Of a DNA stretch of 64,000 nt, positions 12,904 to 22,640 are shown one piece after another. The stretch's first letter is position 1, and each line of letters starts with the position of its first letter. Position numbers and translations under genes: made by a program. The stretch lies in NCBI GenBank assembly GCA_035578155.1, contig JAPWDM010000015.1, forward strand, positions 11,040,209 to 11,104,208, given 5' to 3'. The DNA is from Brachynemurus nebulosus (lineage: Eukaryota; Arthropoda; Insecta; Neuroptera; Myrmeleontidae). The notes beneath the pieces are model-generated. The model was not told the DNA's origin. It did not search any database and worked only from the letters and a program-made list of their open reading frames with translations.

Positions 12904-14154
12904 ATGGTTAAAGGCGTGGCTACTAATATTTCAAAATTCAGCGTTTCCTGGAGAAGTTCAAACTCCGATTCAACCGTAAGTAGTGACAAAGATTTTTATT
13001 CTGTTTTACCACTTTGTGAATCTCCTATACTTTATCCGGAAACCGAAACTTGTATTGTTCAATTATTTTCCACTATGAATATCGATCCTGATTCCACTAC
13101 ACCCAGCGGTTCTAAAGCACAGAACACTTCGCCTAATAATGACGATAGTGAAGTTGCTATAGAAGATGCTTTTACTGACGACGAAACACAATCTAATACC
13201 ACTCGAACAACTACTTCCCAACACCGAACTCCATTCAATTATCATGCATGGTTTAGGGAATTACATGACACATACGAAAGTGCATTAGATTTTATTACTA
13301 AACTAGAAACGTGCTTAAAATTTGCGCCAAACTACTTACACGAAGAAATTCTTATGTTTGCTTATACTCAGTTACCAATCCGCGTTAGGGAAAACATTCA
13401 AAGTAGAATAACCCTAAAAATAATAGTAGATACTCTCAAACAAGAGTATAAAGTAGAAAGAACACAGGATAAAATAGAAAATGAAATTAGAAGAAGTAGA
13501 CAAAAACCTAACGAATCAGTAACAGAATTTTATAATCGCTTTACTATTTTAAGAAACGAATTAATAAATGCTATTAGACGCGACGAACCTAGTTATAGGA
13601 AACAATATACAATTGAAAGTTCTAACGAACGATTAGCAAAAATTTTTATTTCTTCATTAGAAGATAGAATTTCAAACGCATTCTTAGGATCACGTTACAA
13701 ATACAAAGATATTAACGATGTTTATCCAGAAGCAATAGATATTGAGGCCAGTCTAACAGATAGAGAACTTTATAGAAAATCAAATTTTAATACGTCAGAA
13801 AAATATTGCAAAATTTGTAAAACTAAGTCACATAACACGAAAGACTGTCGAAAGAAAAACCAAATTAATTTTTCAAATGTTGAATCAAGACAACAATCCA
13901 CTAATACTTATCAAATAAAACAATGTAGTTTTTGTAAATTCAAAGGTCATACAGTAGAAGAATGTAGGAAAAAACGTTATAGTGATAATTTACGTGTCCC
14001 AAATCCGAATAGGCAAAACCAAATATTAACAAATAACGATACGGAACATTTAAACTCCGAAACTTCCAACCTGAGAGCATCAGAGTTGGAATCATATCAA
14101 ATGGCTCATCAAAATCCAGACTGTGTCTTTCCAACAGTTCCAATAATAGAGTAA
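12904..14154 (+). CDS. gag: E1 gag
   Basis: Structural polyprotein that packages the element RNA in cytoplasmic particles. First ATG of the open frame is 12904; another in-frame ATG at 13075, just before an Asp/Ser/Thr-rich stretch, may be the real start. Middle region (about 13240-13790) is an alpha-rich capsid-like block. Two CCHC zinc knuckles follow: CKICKTKSHNTKDC (about 13807-13848) and CSFCKFKGHTVEEC (about 13922-13963). The frame ends at TAA 14152-14154 and overlaps pol in the -1 frame. Intact. Confidence 0.9.
   Translation: MVKGVATNISKFSVSWRSSNSDSTVSSDKDFYSVLPLCESPILYPETETCIVQLFSTMNIDPDSTTPSGSKAQNTSPNNDDSEVAIEDAFTDDETQSNTTRTTTSQHRTPFNYHAWFRELHDTYESALDFITKLETCLKFAPNYLHEEILMFAYTQLPIRVRENIQSRITLKIIVDTLKQEYKVERTQDKIENEIRRSRQKPNESVTEFYNRFTILRNELINAIRRDEPSYRKQYTIESSNERLAKIFISSLEDRISNAFLGSRYKYKDINDVYPEAIDIEASLTDRELYRKSNFNTSEKYCKICKTKSHNTKDCRKKNQINFSNVESRQQSTNTYQIKQCSFCKFKGHTVEECRKKRYSDNLRVPNPNRQNQILTNNDTEHLNSETSNLRASELESYQMAHQNPDCVFPTVPIIE
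14037..14154 (+). promoter_or_regulatory. E1 -1 ribosomal frameshift site and gag-pol overlap
   Basis: The pol frame opens right after a -1 frame TAA at 14034-14036 and gag ends at 14154. Twelve bases into this overlap is TTTAAAC (14049-14055) in the exact register T|TTA|AAC of the gag frame, a canonical -1 slippery heptamer. Eight bases later begins a perfect 7-bp stem, TTCCAAC (14064-14070) with GTTGGAA (14085-14091), loop 14 nt. Confidence 0.8.
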
Positions 14155-17100
14155 TAACACCCTTAACAAAATTAGAACTTTACATCCATAACGATTTAAA
14201 TTCTTTTCTTGTTGACACTGGTGCAGCAGTTTCTTTGATTAAAGAAAAAAGCAATTTTGAAATAAACAAAAATGAATGTATTCCAATCACGGGTATTGAA
14301 AACTCTATTATCCAAACTTTAGGAACGGTACCAGTCTATTTAACTCGCGAAAATTTTGCCTTTTCCCACAAATTCTACGTAGTTAATAAAAACTTTAATC
14401 TACCAACTGATGGAGTCTTAGGGATGGACTTTTTATCAAAATACAACGCACAAATAGACACGCGAAATAACGGAATTAAATTTTTGTCATACGAATCAGT
14501 CAATACAGTTAATCATATTACAAATAAAAATTTTGAATACATCACAGACAACCTTAGGTTAGATCACTTACCTAAATCAACCGCCCAAAACATAATTAAT
14601 ATTTGCTTAAATAACGAAAGCGTATTTTTAAAGGAAAACGAAACCTTAACTAACACAAACATAACGAAACATGCTATTAAAGTCACAGACCCTGCTCCCA
14701 TTTTTACTAAAAATTATAGATTCCCCAAAATACACGAGAAAGAAGTTAGGGAACAAATAACGAAAATGCTCGAAGAGGGAATAATTAGAGAATCAACTTC
14801 TCCATACTCTTCTCCTATTTGGGTAGTTCAAAAAAAATTGGACGCCTCTGGAGTACAAAAATGGAGAATCGTAATTGATTTTCGTAAACTAAACAACGTT
14901 TCAGTAGAGGACAAGTATCCTCTTCCAAATATAGAAGATATTTTGCATAATCTCAGCAAAGCAAAATACTTCACTACACTCGATTTAACTTCAGGGTTCC
15001 ACCAAATTGAAATTGTCGAAGAAGACAAATTCAAAACAGCTTTCACGGTCCCCCAAGGACACTACGAATTCAATCGTATGCCCTTTGGGTTAAAAAATGC
15101 CCCCGCTACTTTTCAACGGATGATAAATACAGCACTTCGCGAATTGATTAATAAAAAATGTTTTGTTTATATAGATGACATTATAATTTTTGGAACTACC
15201 TTAGACGAACATAATAATAACTTAAACGATACACTAAAAACATTAGCCAAATATAATTTAAAAATCCAACCAGATAAGTGTGAATTTTTAAAAGACGAAG
15301 TTGAATATCTAGGCCATATATTAAGTAAAGACGGTATCAAACCCAATAATAAAAAGGTTGAAGCCATTACCAAATTAAAAACGCCAAAGAATGTTAAAGA
15401 CATTCAATCATTTCTAGGACTAGTCGGGTACTACCGCAAGTTCATTCAGAACTTTTCAAAAATATCTAAACCTTTAACCAACCTACTACATAAAAATAAA
15501 GAATTTCTATGGACTAAAGAATGTGAAGATAGTTTTCAAATTTTAAAAACAGCATTAACAAAAAATCCCATATTACAATATCCAGATTTTTCTAAGCCCT
15601 TTATTTTAACTACGGACGCCTCAAATATAGGAATAGGTAGTATTTTGTCACAAGACAAAGACGGACAAGACTTACCAATAGCTTATTACAGTAGGACTTT
15701 AAATAAAACTGAGCAAAATTATTCTACTACGGAAAAAGAATTGCTAAGCATAATCAATTCAGTAAAACACTTCAGACCATACTTATATGGACAGAAGTTC
15801 AAAATTAGGACTGACCATAAGCCACTCCAATGGCTTTTTAACTGCAAGGACCCTTCATCCAAATTAGTCCGCTGGAGACTGAGGCTTGAAGAATATGATT
15901 ACGAAATCATATACAAGCAGGGTTCCTTGAATACAAATGCCGATACATTGTCAAGACCAGTCTTACATTGCGCAGATATGAATGATTTAGTTAACAATAA
16001 AGAATACGAAAACTTTATTCAATTTAAAACTCGTTATAACGAAGAAATAAACTACAACCAGTCAAACCTTCCTTTAGAAGATATAGATAATCTAATTCTA
16101 CCCTTTTCCGTAGATAAATCACAAAATAATAAATTTTCCGAATTTATTTTAAGCAAACTCAACACAAATCAATCTTTTCTATTAAATGTAACTGATCTAA
16201 TAACTTATGACAATAAAAATTTATTCATACTTCCATGTAAAGAAACCGCATTGCAAAATATTACTGAATTAAACCTTTTTGAAAGTTTATATACATTATT
16301 TCAATATTTAGACATCTTAAACATCGAAAAAATTTATATTTATGATATTTCACAACTTAGTAGAAATATATCCGAAATAGATTTTAAGAAAATACTGAAA
16401 TATTTCAACTTTCAAAATAACATTGATATTAATATTTTACGGACTAACGTAGAAATCATTAGGGATAAATCAGATAGAGAAAAAATAATTAAAGAAGCTC
16501 ATGACGACTTAACAAGTGGTCATAAGGGTATTAAAAATACTATAAAGAAAATACGATCTAGATATTATTGGAAAACAGTCACCAAAGATGTAGAGGAATA
16601 CATAAAAAAATGCCCACAATGTCAGTTTAACAAAATCCCTAAGCAAAATAGGACACCAATGGTCATTACCGATACACCTCAAGAATTCAACGAAATGATA
16701 TCACTCGATATCATGGGTCCATTCAGAATAACCGAAGCAAATAATAAGTACGTAATCACAATACAAGATAACTTAACGAAGTTTGTCAATGCATACGCTA
16801 TCCCGGAAAACACGGCCGAATATACCGCTATCAAACTGTTAGAACACTGTACAAAATACGGGTTCCCACAGGTTATTTTGACCGATAACGGGTTAAATTT
16901 TATAAATAATACAATTAAAGAACTTAACAAGCTACTCAATATTAAACATAAACAAACTACGCCATACAATCCACAATCAAACGGATCTCTTGAACGTAGC
17001 CATCAAGAATTAAAATCTTATTTAAGAAATTACGTAAACGATAATTTAAATGATTGGGATAATTTTATTAATTTTGCATGTTACGCGTATAACTCAACTG

Positions 17101-17582
17101 AAAACAGACATACGAAATATACTCCCTATGAATTAGTATTCGGTACCAAAGCTAAACCTTTATCTGTAAAACCTAGCTTACCTACATACAATCACTTAGC
17201 TAATGATATCCAACAAAAAATTACTAATATCCGTGCTAACGCAAACAATAATTTAAAATTAGCTAAACAAACCACTAAAACATCCTATGATAAAAAAACT
17301 AAACCTAGAGAATTTAAAGTAGGTGAAAAAGTCCTAGTCTTCGATAATCAAGGACAAAAACACGACAAAAACAAAAAATTAAAAAACCCATATAGAGGCC
17401 CATACGAAATTGTTAAAGTTTGGCCAGAAAAACAGACAGCATTACTAAACACAAAAAATAAAAATAACTGGATACATTATAAACACCTCAAACATTTTGT
17501 TTCAGGTAACGAAAATCAAAATGATCCTTCTATTCCTGATAACACAGATCCTAATCTGCCAGGGACAAGTAGAGATCACTAA
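14037..17582 (+). CDS. pol: E1 pol: protease, RT, RNase H, integrase
   Basis: Reached by -1 frameshifting; no ATG is needed. Order: aspartic protease with VDTGAAVSL (DTG at 14214-14222); reverse transcriptase about 14690-15530 with LDLTSGFHQI and the active site YIDD near 15168; Ty3/Gypsy RNase H with TTDAS near 15610 and the DADTLSRP end near 15950; integrase with an HHCC zinc finger (16498-16630), catalytic Asp in LDIMGP (16705) and TDNG (16880), and Glu in NGSLERSHQ (16980). A GPY/F-like C-terminal module (PYRGPYEI) near 17390 is also present. No stop or shift; all catalytic residues seen. It should be competent. Confidence 0.95.
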   Translation, partial: RYGTFKLRNFQPESIRVGIISNGSSKSRLCLSNSSNNRVITPLTKLELYIHNDLNSFLVDTGAAVSLIKEKSNFEINKNECIPITGIENSIIQTLGTVPVYLTRENFAFSHKFYVVNKNFNLPTDGVLGMDFLSKYNAQIDTRNNGIKFLSYESVNTVNHITNKNFEYITDNLRLDHLPKSTAQNIINICLNNESVFLKENETLTNTNITKHAIKVTDPAPIFTKNYRFPKIHEKEVREQITKMLEEGIIRESTSPYSSPIWVVQKKLDASGVQKWRIVIDFRKLNNVSVEDKYPLPNIEDILHNLSKAKYFTTLDLTSGFHQIEIVEEDKFKTAFTVPQGHYEFNRMPFGLKNAPATFQRMINTALRELINKKCFVYIDDIIIFGTTLDEHNNNLNDTLKTLAKYNLKIQPDKCEFLKDEVEYLGHILSKDGIKPNNKKVEAITKLKTPKNVKDIQSFLGLVGYYRKFIQNFSKISKPLTNLLHKNKEFLWTKECEDSFQILKTALTKNPILQYPDFSKPFILTTDASNIGIGSILSQDKDGQDLPIAYYSRTLNKTEQNYSTTEKELLSIINSVKHFRPYLYGQKFKIRTDHKPLQWLFNCKDPSSKLVRWRLRLEEYDYEIIYKQGSLNTNADTLSRPVLHCADMNDLVNNKEYENFIQFKTRYNEEINYNQSNLPLEDIDNLILPFSVDKSQNNKFSEFILSKLNTNQSFLLNVTDLITYDNKNLFILPCKETALQNITELNLFESLYTLFQYLDILNIEKIYIYDISQLSRNISEIDFKKILKYFNFQNNIDINILRTNVEIIRDKSDREKIIKEAHDDLTSGHKGIKNTIKKIRSRYYWKTVTKDVEEYIKKCPQCQFNKIPKQNRTPMVITDTPQEFNEMISLDIMGPFRITEANNKYVITIQDNLTKFVNAYAIPENTAEYTAIKLLEHCTKYGFPQVILTDNGLNFINNTIKELNKLLNIKHKQTTPYNPQSNGSLERSHQELKSYLRNYVNDNLNDWDNFINFACYAYNSTENRHTKYTPYELVFGTKAKPLSVKPSLPTYNHLANDIQQKITNIRANANNNLKLAKQTTKTSYDKKTKPREFKVGEKVLVFDNQGQKHDKNKKLKNPYRGPYEIVKVWPEKQTALLNTKNKNNWIHYKHLKHFVSGNENQNDPSIPDNTDPNLPGTSRDH

Positions 17583-19521
17583 TTTAGATACAAACTCCGG
17601 TGTTTATTTTAACCATATAGGTGAAGCTAGAATAATTAATAATTACCTTAGTTTAATTCATTATTATAACATTAGTTTTATAGAAATATCATTATCAAAC
17701 CTACAAATATATCTTAACCAACATAAAGACTTATGTAATCAAAACAAAGACAATACACAATGTTTAGTGACATACGACTTATATTTAGGAGAAGTAGATA
17801 ATTTAAATGTTAGATTTAAAGATATAAAAAATTCATATGTTATTACAAATCATAACCGCGAAAGACGCGAAACCAGATATGAACACGGATGGTTCGATGC
17901 CATTGGAAATATCTGGCATAAAATAACAGGTAGTCCAGATGCAAACGACGCCCAATTCTTTACTGATAACATAGATAAGCTTATTAAGGAACAACAAGAC
18001 GTTAATAATATTTTACAGAACTAAGTTAGAATAATTACGGATAGCTTAAATCAACTAAATAAAACGAAATTATCTATTAAAACAATGGAAAATAAAATCA
18101 ACGAAATTATTGAGGAATCAAATAATCTTCGCAAGGACTCACTTAAATTAGATATAAGTACAGAAGTTAACAATTTAGAAATTTACATACAAGAAATTAT
18201 ACACATTATAGACAAGGAAATAAGTAAATTTGAGAATAGCATAATTTTAGCAAGGCACAAAATAGTAAATTTTCAAATACTCCCACCTAGAACATTAATT
18301 AAAGAATTAATAAATTCAAAAAGTTTAAATTTACCTTTTATACCAATTTATGAAAACGTTGAGAATTATTATAAAATCATAGATACTAATGCATTTAATT
18401 TAAAACACACTTTAGTAATCGAAATTCTCATTCCACTAGTCGATCATAACGTATATAATGTTTATCAAATATACTCATTACCTATCCCTACACCTTCAAA
18501 TAAATATTTATTTCAAACTATCCTCATAGAAAAACCTTTCCTCTTCTCTTCACAAAACAGAATGAATCTATGTCTCGAAACAACATTAAACAATTGCAAA
18601 GAATACAGAAAATCACAATATATATGTAAAGAATCATTGATATACAACACGCCTAACATCCATCAATGCGAAACTCAGCTGTTCGATATCACGACACATA
18701 AACTGCCAATGGAATGTCAAACAGCAACATACCACGCGTACCAAGATATCTGGCAAACTCTACATCCAAACGAATGGATATCGGTGAGAACTCAACCAAC
18801 AAGCCTCACTGTAATATGCCCGAATCAAACTGTAACAACAGAAGTAAAAAGCCAAGTTAGTAAAATCCGAATAAGAGAAGACTGTGAAGCTCACACCAAG
18901 ACGTTCAACTTGAGGCCTGCACACATCAGTAACACAAAATATTTTCAAGACTACATGCCAATGATCAAGTTGGAACAATGTGACACATGCAAGAACAAGT
19001 CGAAACTTTTTGAAAACATCGACCCGGTCCACCTTCAATACAACAACTTGGAAACGTTAACCGCCAACAGCAAGCACTTAAGAGATTTAGACCAGCAACT
19101 TAGCAAGGAGATCAACGACCATGTAGAATTTTTGGGTCATCACCTGTCTAGCTCCGAGTGGCTTACCACCAAATTAATAACTGGAACATTAATTATATCA
19201 TTTATCGGTTTCAGTTTATACAAATGCGGACTACTGTCATTAATATCACTATTTTTCAAATCTGCCACGAACTACCGCTCAGCTTCCAATCCGTGCATCC
19301 AGATATTTAATCGATGCAACAATCAACGCACCAGCAGAAGGACGAGCCCAGCCGAATCAACGGTACAATTTACTGCAGTCCCGACTGCGCCCCCAATCAG
19401 GAAGTCTGTAGTAATCCAAAATACATATGAAGAACCTACTAAGAAACGAATAATCAAGCGGCAACATACGAGCCCCAGGCGAACAGACCTCACACTACCA
19501 ATTCATCCTTTCTCATCATGA
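17521..19521 (+). pseudogene. env: E1 env, one in-frame stop
   Basis: Errantivirus envelope, the baculovirus F-like fusion protein type. An N-terminal hydrophobic signal (about 17521-17565) starts at ATG 17521, overlapping the pol end in another frame; a TTTCAG at 17502-17507 could be the acceptor for a spliced env mRNA. A basic furin-like patch (RERRETR) is near 17856-17876, followed by a probable fusion-peptide region. Coiled-coil-like heptads follow about 18085-18250. Many Cys lie between 18570 and 18990. One transmembrane segment is near 19170-19260, then a basic cytoplasmic tail. A TAA at 18022-18024 breaks the frame; the downstream part (18085-19521) resumes in register, so this is a point lesion and not a frameshift. 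Confidence 0.9.
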
Positions 19522-19531
19522 ATCACTTTTC

Positions 19532-19542
19532 GAAGGGAGGAT
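19532..19542 (+). promoter_or_regulatory. E1 polypurine tract
   Basis: GAAGGGAGGAT immediately precedes the 3' LTR; primes plus-strand synthesis. E2 keeps a similar purine tract before its LTR. Confidence 0.8.
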
Positions 19543-20167
19543 TGAAGTGCCCTAAAAATATGTTAATTACAATTTTAGCCACTTTCACAATACACCGACA
19601 TCAAGACGACACCATTGCAAGGACAACGTCCAAATTTCAAACAACATTCCATCGCCAATATTAAGTTTCACCATGACGACTTCAAGGCGACATATCAAAG
19701 TCTATCACGAGGACTACACCAACTTTCTAAACAATGTGACGTCAGTCGATCTCTAAAATTCCTTATCAATATTAATTTTTGAATAAATAGGCCACTTGAA
19801 TCCATAAAATTTTAGTATTAAGCAAACATATTGTAACATCCACAAGTAACGTAACTATGTATTTTATTGAATTACAATAAAACCAACAATTAAACAAAAT
19901 TTAAATCTTTTATTTTTAACTTAACAAAATCGTCATTAAGTAAAAAGTAATCGGTGTAATCAGTGTCTCTAGAAAATTGAACATCATCGTAAACATTGTG
20001 TTTCACTTCACAATCAAAATAATTAAGTGAATGGTGACAGCTAGCCAAACGAAGGAACCTTCCGTTAGAAGAATTTCAACTTGCCGAACTAAGAAACTTT
20101 TCATTTCATCAAGGAAGTTTTCTTCGGACAACCCAATTTTAATTACTTCGCTCAATCACGCACGACA
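19543..20167 (+). repeat. E1 3' LTR
   Basis: 625 bp, same as the 5' LTR apart from one noticed substitution. Confidence 0.95.
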
Positions 20168-20256
20168 GTACATCTTCTCTATACACATCCAATAATTTTT
20201 TTCTTGCTTCAACAGCATCTTTACCTATTCAGTAATAAAAAATTAAAATATACCAA
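20168..20256 (-). pseudogene. Mariner transposase N-terminal fragment
   Basis: Minus-strand reading gives IGKDAVEARKKLLDVYREDVLS, the first HTH of a mariner transposase (GKxAxEAxxxLxxVYGxxxLSE). It runs directly into the E1 target site; the next residues continue at 12068 leftwards. Confidence 0.7.
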
Positions 20257-20518
20257 AAATACTGCTGTCGGTTTCCCATATTTGACAGAACACCAAATAA
20301 ACGAATTAAACAAAATTTTTCACAAACAAACTCTGCTATGCCAGCTGTTAAAATATGTAACTACAATCCGACTGATAACGTATGTGAAGTCGGCTGTGGC
20401 AAAATACAATTAAGTTCTCTATTGACAAAAAACAAAATTACTTTCCGAAAGGCCTAATACATTGGAGGACAACTGTGGGAGCCCGTCATTCTTTATTATT
20501 AAAAAGTGAAAACAATGT

Positions 20519-20713
20519 TTATATACTTATCTACAAAAATATCCTGTTTTAAGAGATCCGAATTATGGTCATATACTAGTTACGACTGATTTTAGGAAAG
20601 TTTACAAAACGGAAATTGATAAATTTTACAGTAACTGGAATTCTTTTATTAGTAAATTAAATAAAGTAACGATAAAAACTAAAAGTAAAATTACAGTCGA
20701 TATAATTGATTGA
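20519..20713 (+). pseudogene. Exon-like remnant, unidentified insect protein
   Basis: 64 open codons: YLQKYPVLRDPNYGHILVTT, then DFRKVYKTEIDKFYSNW and a Lys/Thr-rich end at a TGA. Together with 11427-11592, 20815-20948 and 21331 this gives ordered blocks of one protein. I recall similar proteins repeated in aphid and other insect genomes but know no function. Confidence 0.45.
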
Positions 20714-20814
20714 TTTAATTGAAAATAATAAAACCAATCAACGTAAGTTTTTAGACCCTTAAAAGGTAATCAAATACAGGTTCATTCACTTTATGTACTG
20801 CTACTTTCTTACAG

Positions 20815-20948
20815 ATGCCAAAGAATTTGCTCAGATTTTATTATTACCGCTAATTGCTCCACCACGAGCTGGAGTGCGTAAAGTGAATAAACAGTTTTGG
20901 AAGTCAATTTGCAAAGAAAGTCAACTAGATTTTGCAGTCCATGTTAAG
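20815..20948 (+). pseudogene. Exon of the same unidentified protein, splice sites visible
   Basis: Begins after TTACAG and ends at AAG|GTATAT. Encodes AKEFAQILLLPLIAPPRAGV then RKVNKQFWKSICKESQLDF. The next coding block starts after TTTATAG at 21331 with DAGDIQKV in compatible phase, so the 382-bp gap looks like an intron. The 3' exon is cut by the TIR element at 21364. Confidence 0.5.
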
Positions 20949-21330
20949 GTATATTTTTTCTAAATAATTTCAAATATTTCCATCTTGACGACGTTGAGTC
21001 CGTACAGTTTGATTTTTGTGTATACAGTTAGTAAAATATCCGCGATTTTTGGAAAAAATTTTTTGTACTGACCTACGATTTTGTAATATAGTAAAAATAT
21101 TTCGTATAAGGATATATGCATTTTGTCATATATTAGAATGCACTTTTCTCCATGACTGGTTTCCTCAGTTAACGTAAAACTTCAGGGGAATTTTTTTTCC
21201 CATTTTAAAATCTGTCCGATTTTGTTAAGTTACAGTTTGTACTTGATAAGTATTTTCTCACATTTATGACGTACTTTAATTACTGTTTTTAGTATTATAG
21301 CATTTTAATTGATGTTTTTTTAATTTATAG

Positions 21331-21363
21331 GATGCGGGTGACATTCAAAAAGTACCTAATGCC
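21331..21363 (+). pseudogene. Start of a 3' exon cut by a TIR element
   Basis: Eleven codons (DAGDIQKVPNA) after an acceptor TTTATAG; the reading is lost at the border of the TIR element at 21364. Confidence 0.35.
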
Positions 21364-22325
21364 CAGTGGTGCAATTTCCAAAAAAAACGGACAAAAATCA
21401 AAAATTAGTTTGAGTAAAACAAAAATTGGTATATAAGGGTTTTCAAGGTCGCTGATTATGAATTTGTTATTATTATTTTGAAAATTCAAAATGGCGGGCA
21501 AAACTAAAATAATTAGTTTTATTGAAACCAAATATAGTATATAAATGTTTTCAAGGTCGCTTATTTTTAATTCGATATTATTTTTTTGAAAATTCAAAAT
21601 GGCGGGTCCAAAATGGCGGGCAAAAATGAAAAAGTTAGTTTTATTGAAACAAAAAATGGTATGTAAAGCTTTTCAAGGTCGTTGGTCATGAATTTGATAT
21701 TATTCTAAAAATTCAAGATGATGGGTCCAGAATGGCCAACAAAAATAAAAAATTAGTTTTATTGAAACAAAAAATGGTATATAAAGGTCGCTGATTATGA
21801 ATATGACGAGAGACAAAAAAAAAAACTGAAATCGGTGTAAAAAACGAAGGGGCACATTGGGGCAAGAATTTTGTTTTTTAAAATAATCTACATACTTCAT
21901 ACTTCTTTGCAAAAAAAAGCAAACAATCCAACTCGATCAAACTCCTAACTATTTCTTATAAATAAACACATTAATAATGCAATATTTCTCTGTAATAAGT
22001 ACACCCTATAGAAATATTAAATTACCCTTTACCACATATCCATAATGATTACTCACCTTCATTTTCAACTTCCATCACATTTGATTTCAAAAACACACGT
22101 GCAAATAAAAGTTATTAATGAACAACTAGAAGATGCGTACGAGACCGGTGCTCAATTATCTATGTTTGACCTTACCTTATCTGGTAATGCAGACGGTATA
22201 ATGGACTGTCAGTTTGCACCGAGGTGCAGTGATGTCCCCCCAATATAATACGGGGTAATAAGTTCAAAATTACAAACTTCACTTTTCTCATTTTTGTCCG
22301 CTTTTTTTTGGAAATTGGACTACTG
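21364..22325. mobile_element. TIR element with an internal minisatellite
   Basis: Left end CAGTGGTGCAATTTCC then A8 CGGACAAAAAT; right end inverted CAGTAGTCCAATTTCC then A8 GCGGACAAAAAT. 962 bp with no transposase. CAGTGGTG-like ends suggest hAT, but the flanks give no clear 8-bp duplication. Confidence 0.7.
21393..21805. repeat. Minisatellite, about 4 units of 105-120 bp
   Basis: Each unit holds AAATTAGTTTTATTGAAAC, an AAAAAATGGTATATAAAG-like stretch, TTTTCAAGGTCGCTGATTAT and AAATTCAAAATGGCGG. Units have diverged by substitutions and deletions. Confidence 0.85.
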
Positions 22326-22640
22326 TGCGATGATACAATACTGGAAATGACAAAAATGAAATAAACTGTTCAACCGTACATAATAGATGTGGGATACACT
22401 TTAGCTAATGTAAACAGTTTCTTCGTTATAAGTGATGTCAATCTACCAGTTTGACTCAGCTTTAACCGCTCTAATTGTATATTATTTTTTGTTAAATAAA
22501 TAAATAAATAAATAAATAAAATATTTATTTTGCACTAAATTTACAACAGAAATTATATAAATTTCTACGTAGCATTTTAGTAGATGTTCGGTATATAACA
22601 ATCATAAAAATTGTTACGGTAAGATTTTAGACATTTTTTT
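22326..22640. other. AT-rich spacer with (AAAT)n
   Basis: Holds a short AAAT tract at about 22493-22522; otherwise nothing assignable. A pyrimidine-rich stretch ending TTTTTTTAG leads into the next coding block. Confidence 0.6.

Larger units (their letters stand above)
12069..20167 (+). mobile_element. E1: complete errantivirus-type Gypsy element
   Basis: Two 625-bp LTRs, a PBS, gag, pol, env and a PPT in order, 8099 bp in all. The element is flanked by a 4-bp duplication GTAC (12065-12068, 20168-20171), typical of errantiviruses. I noticed a single LTR mismatch (T at 5', A at 3', in ACACCA-T/A-CTTTC), so the insertion is recent. All major frames are open except one stop in env. The family is transcribed from the 5' LTR, makes virus-like particles and can, when env works, be infectious between cells. 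Confidence 0.97.

Noticed and set aside
12557..12904. 115-codon ORF in the E1 5' LTR and leader
   Set aside because: Spans the LTR end and primer site and has no family features; the LTR part is repeated in the 3' LTR without being open beyond it.
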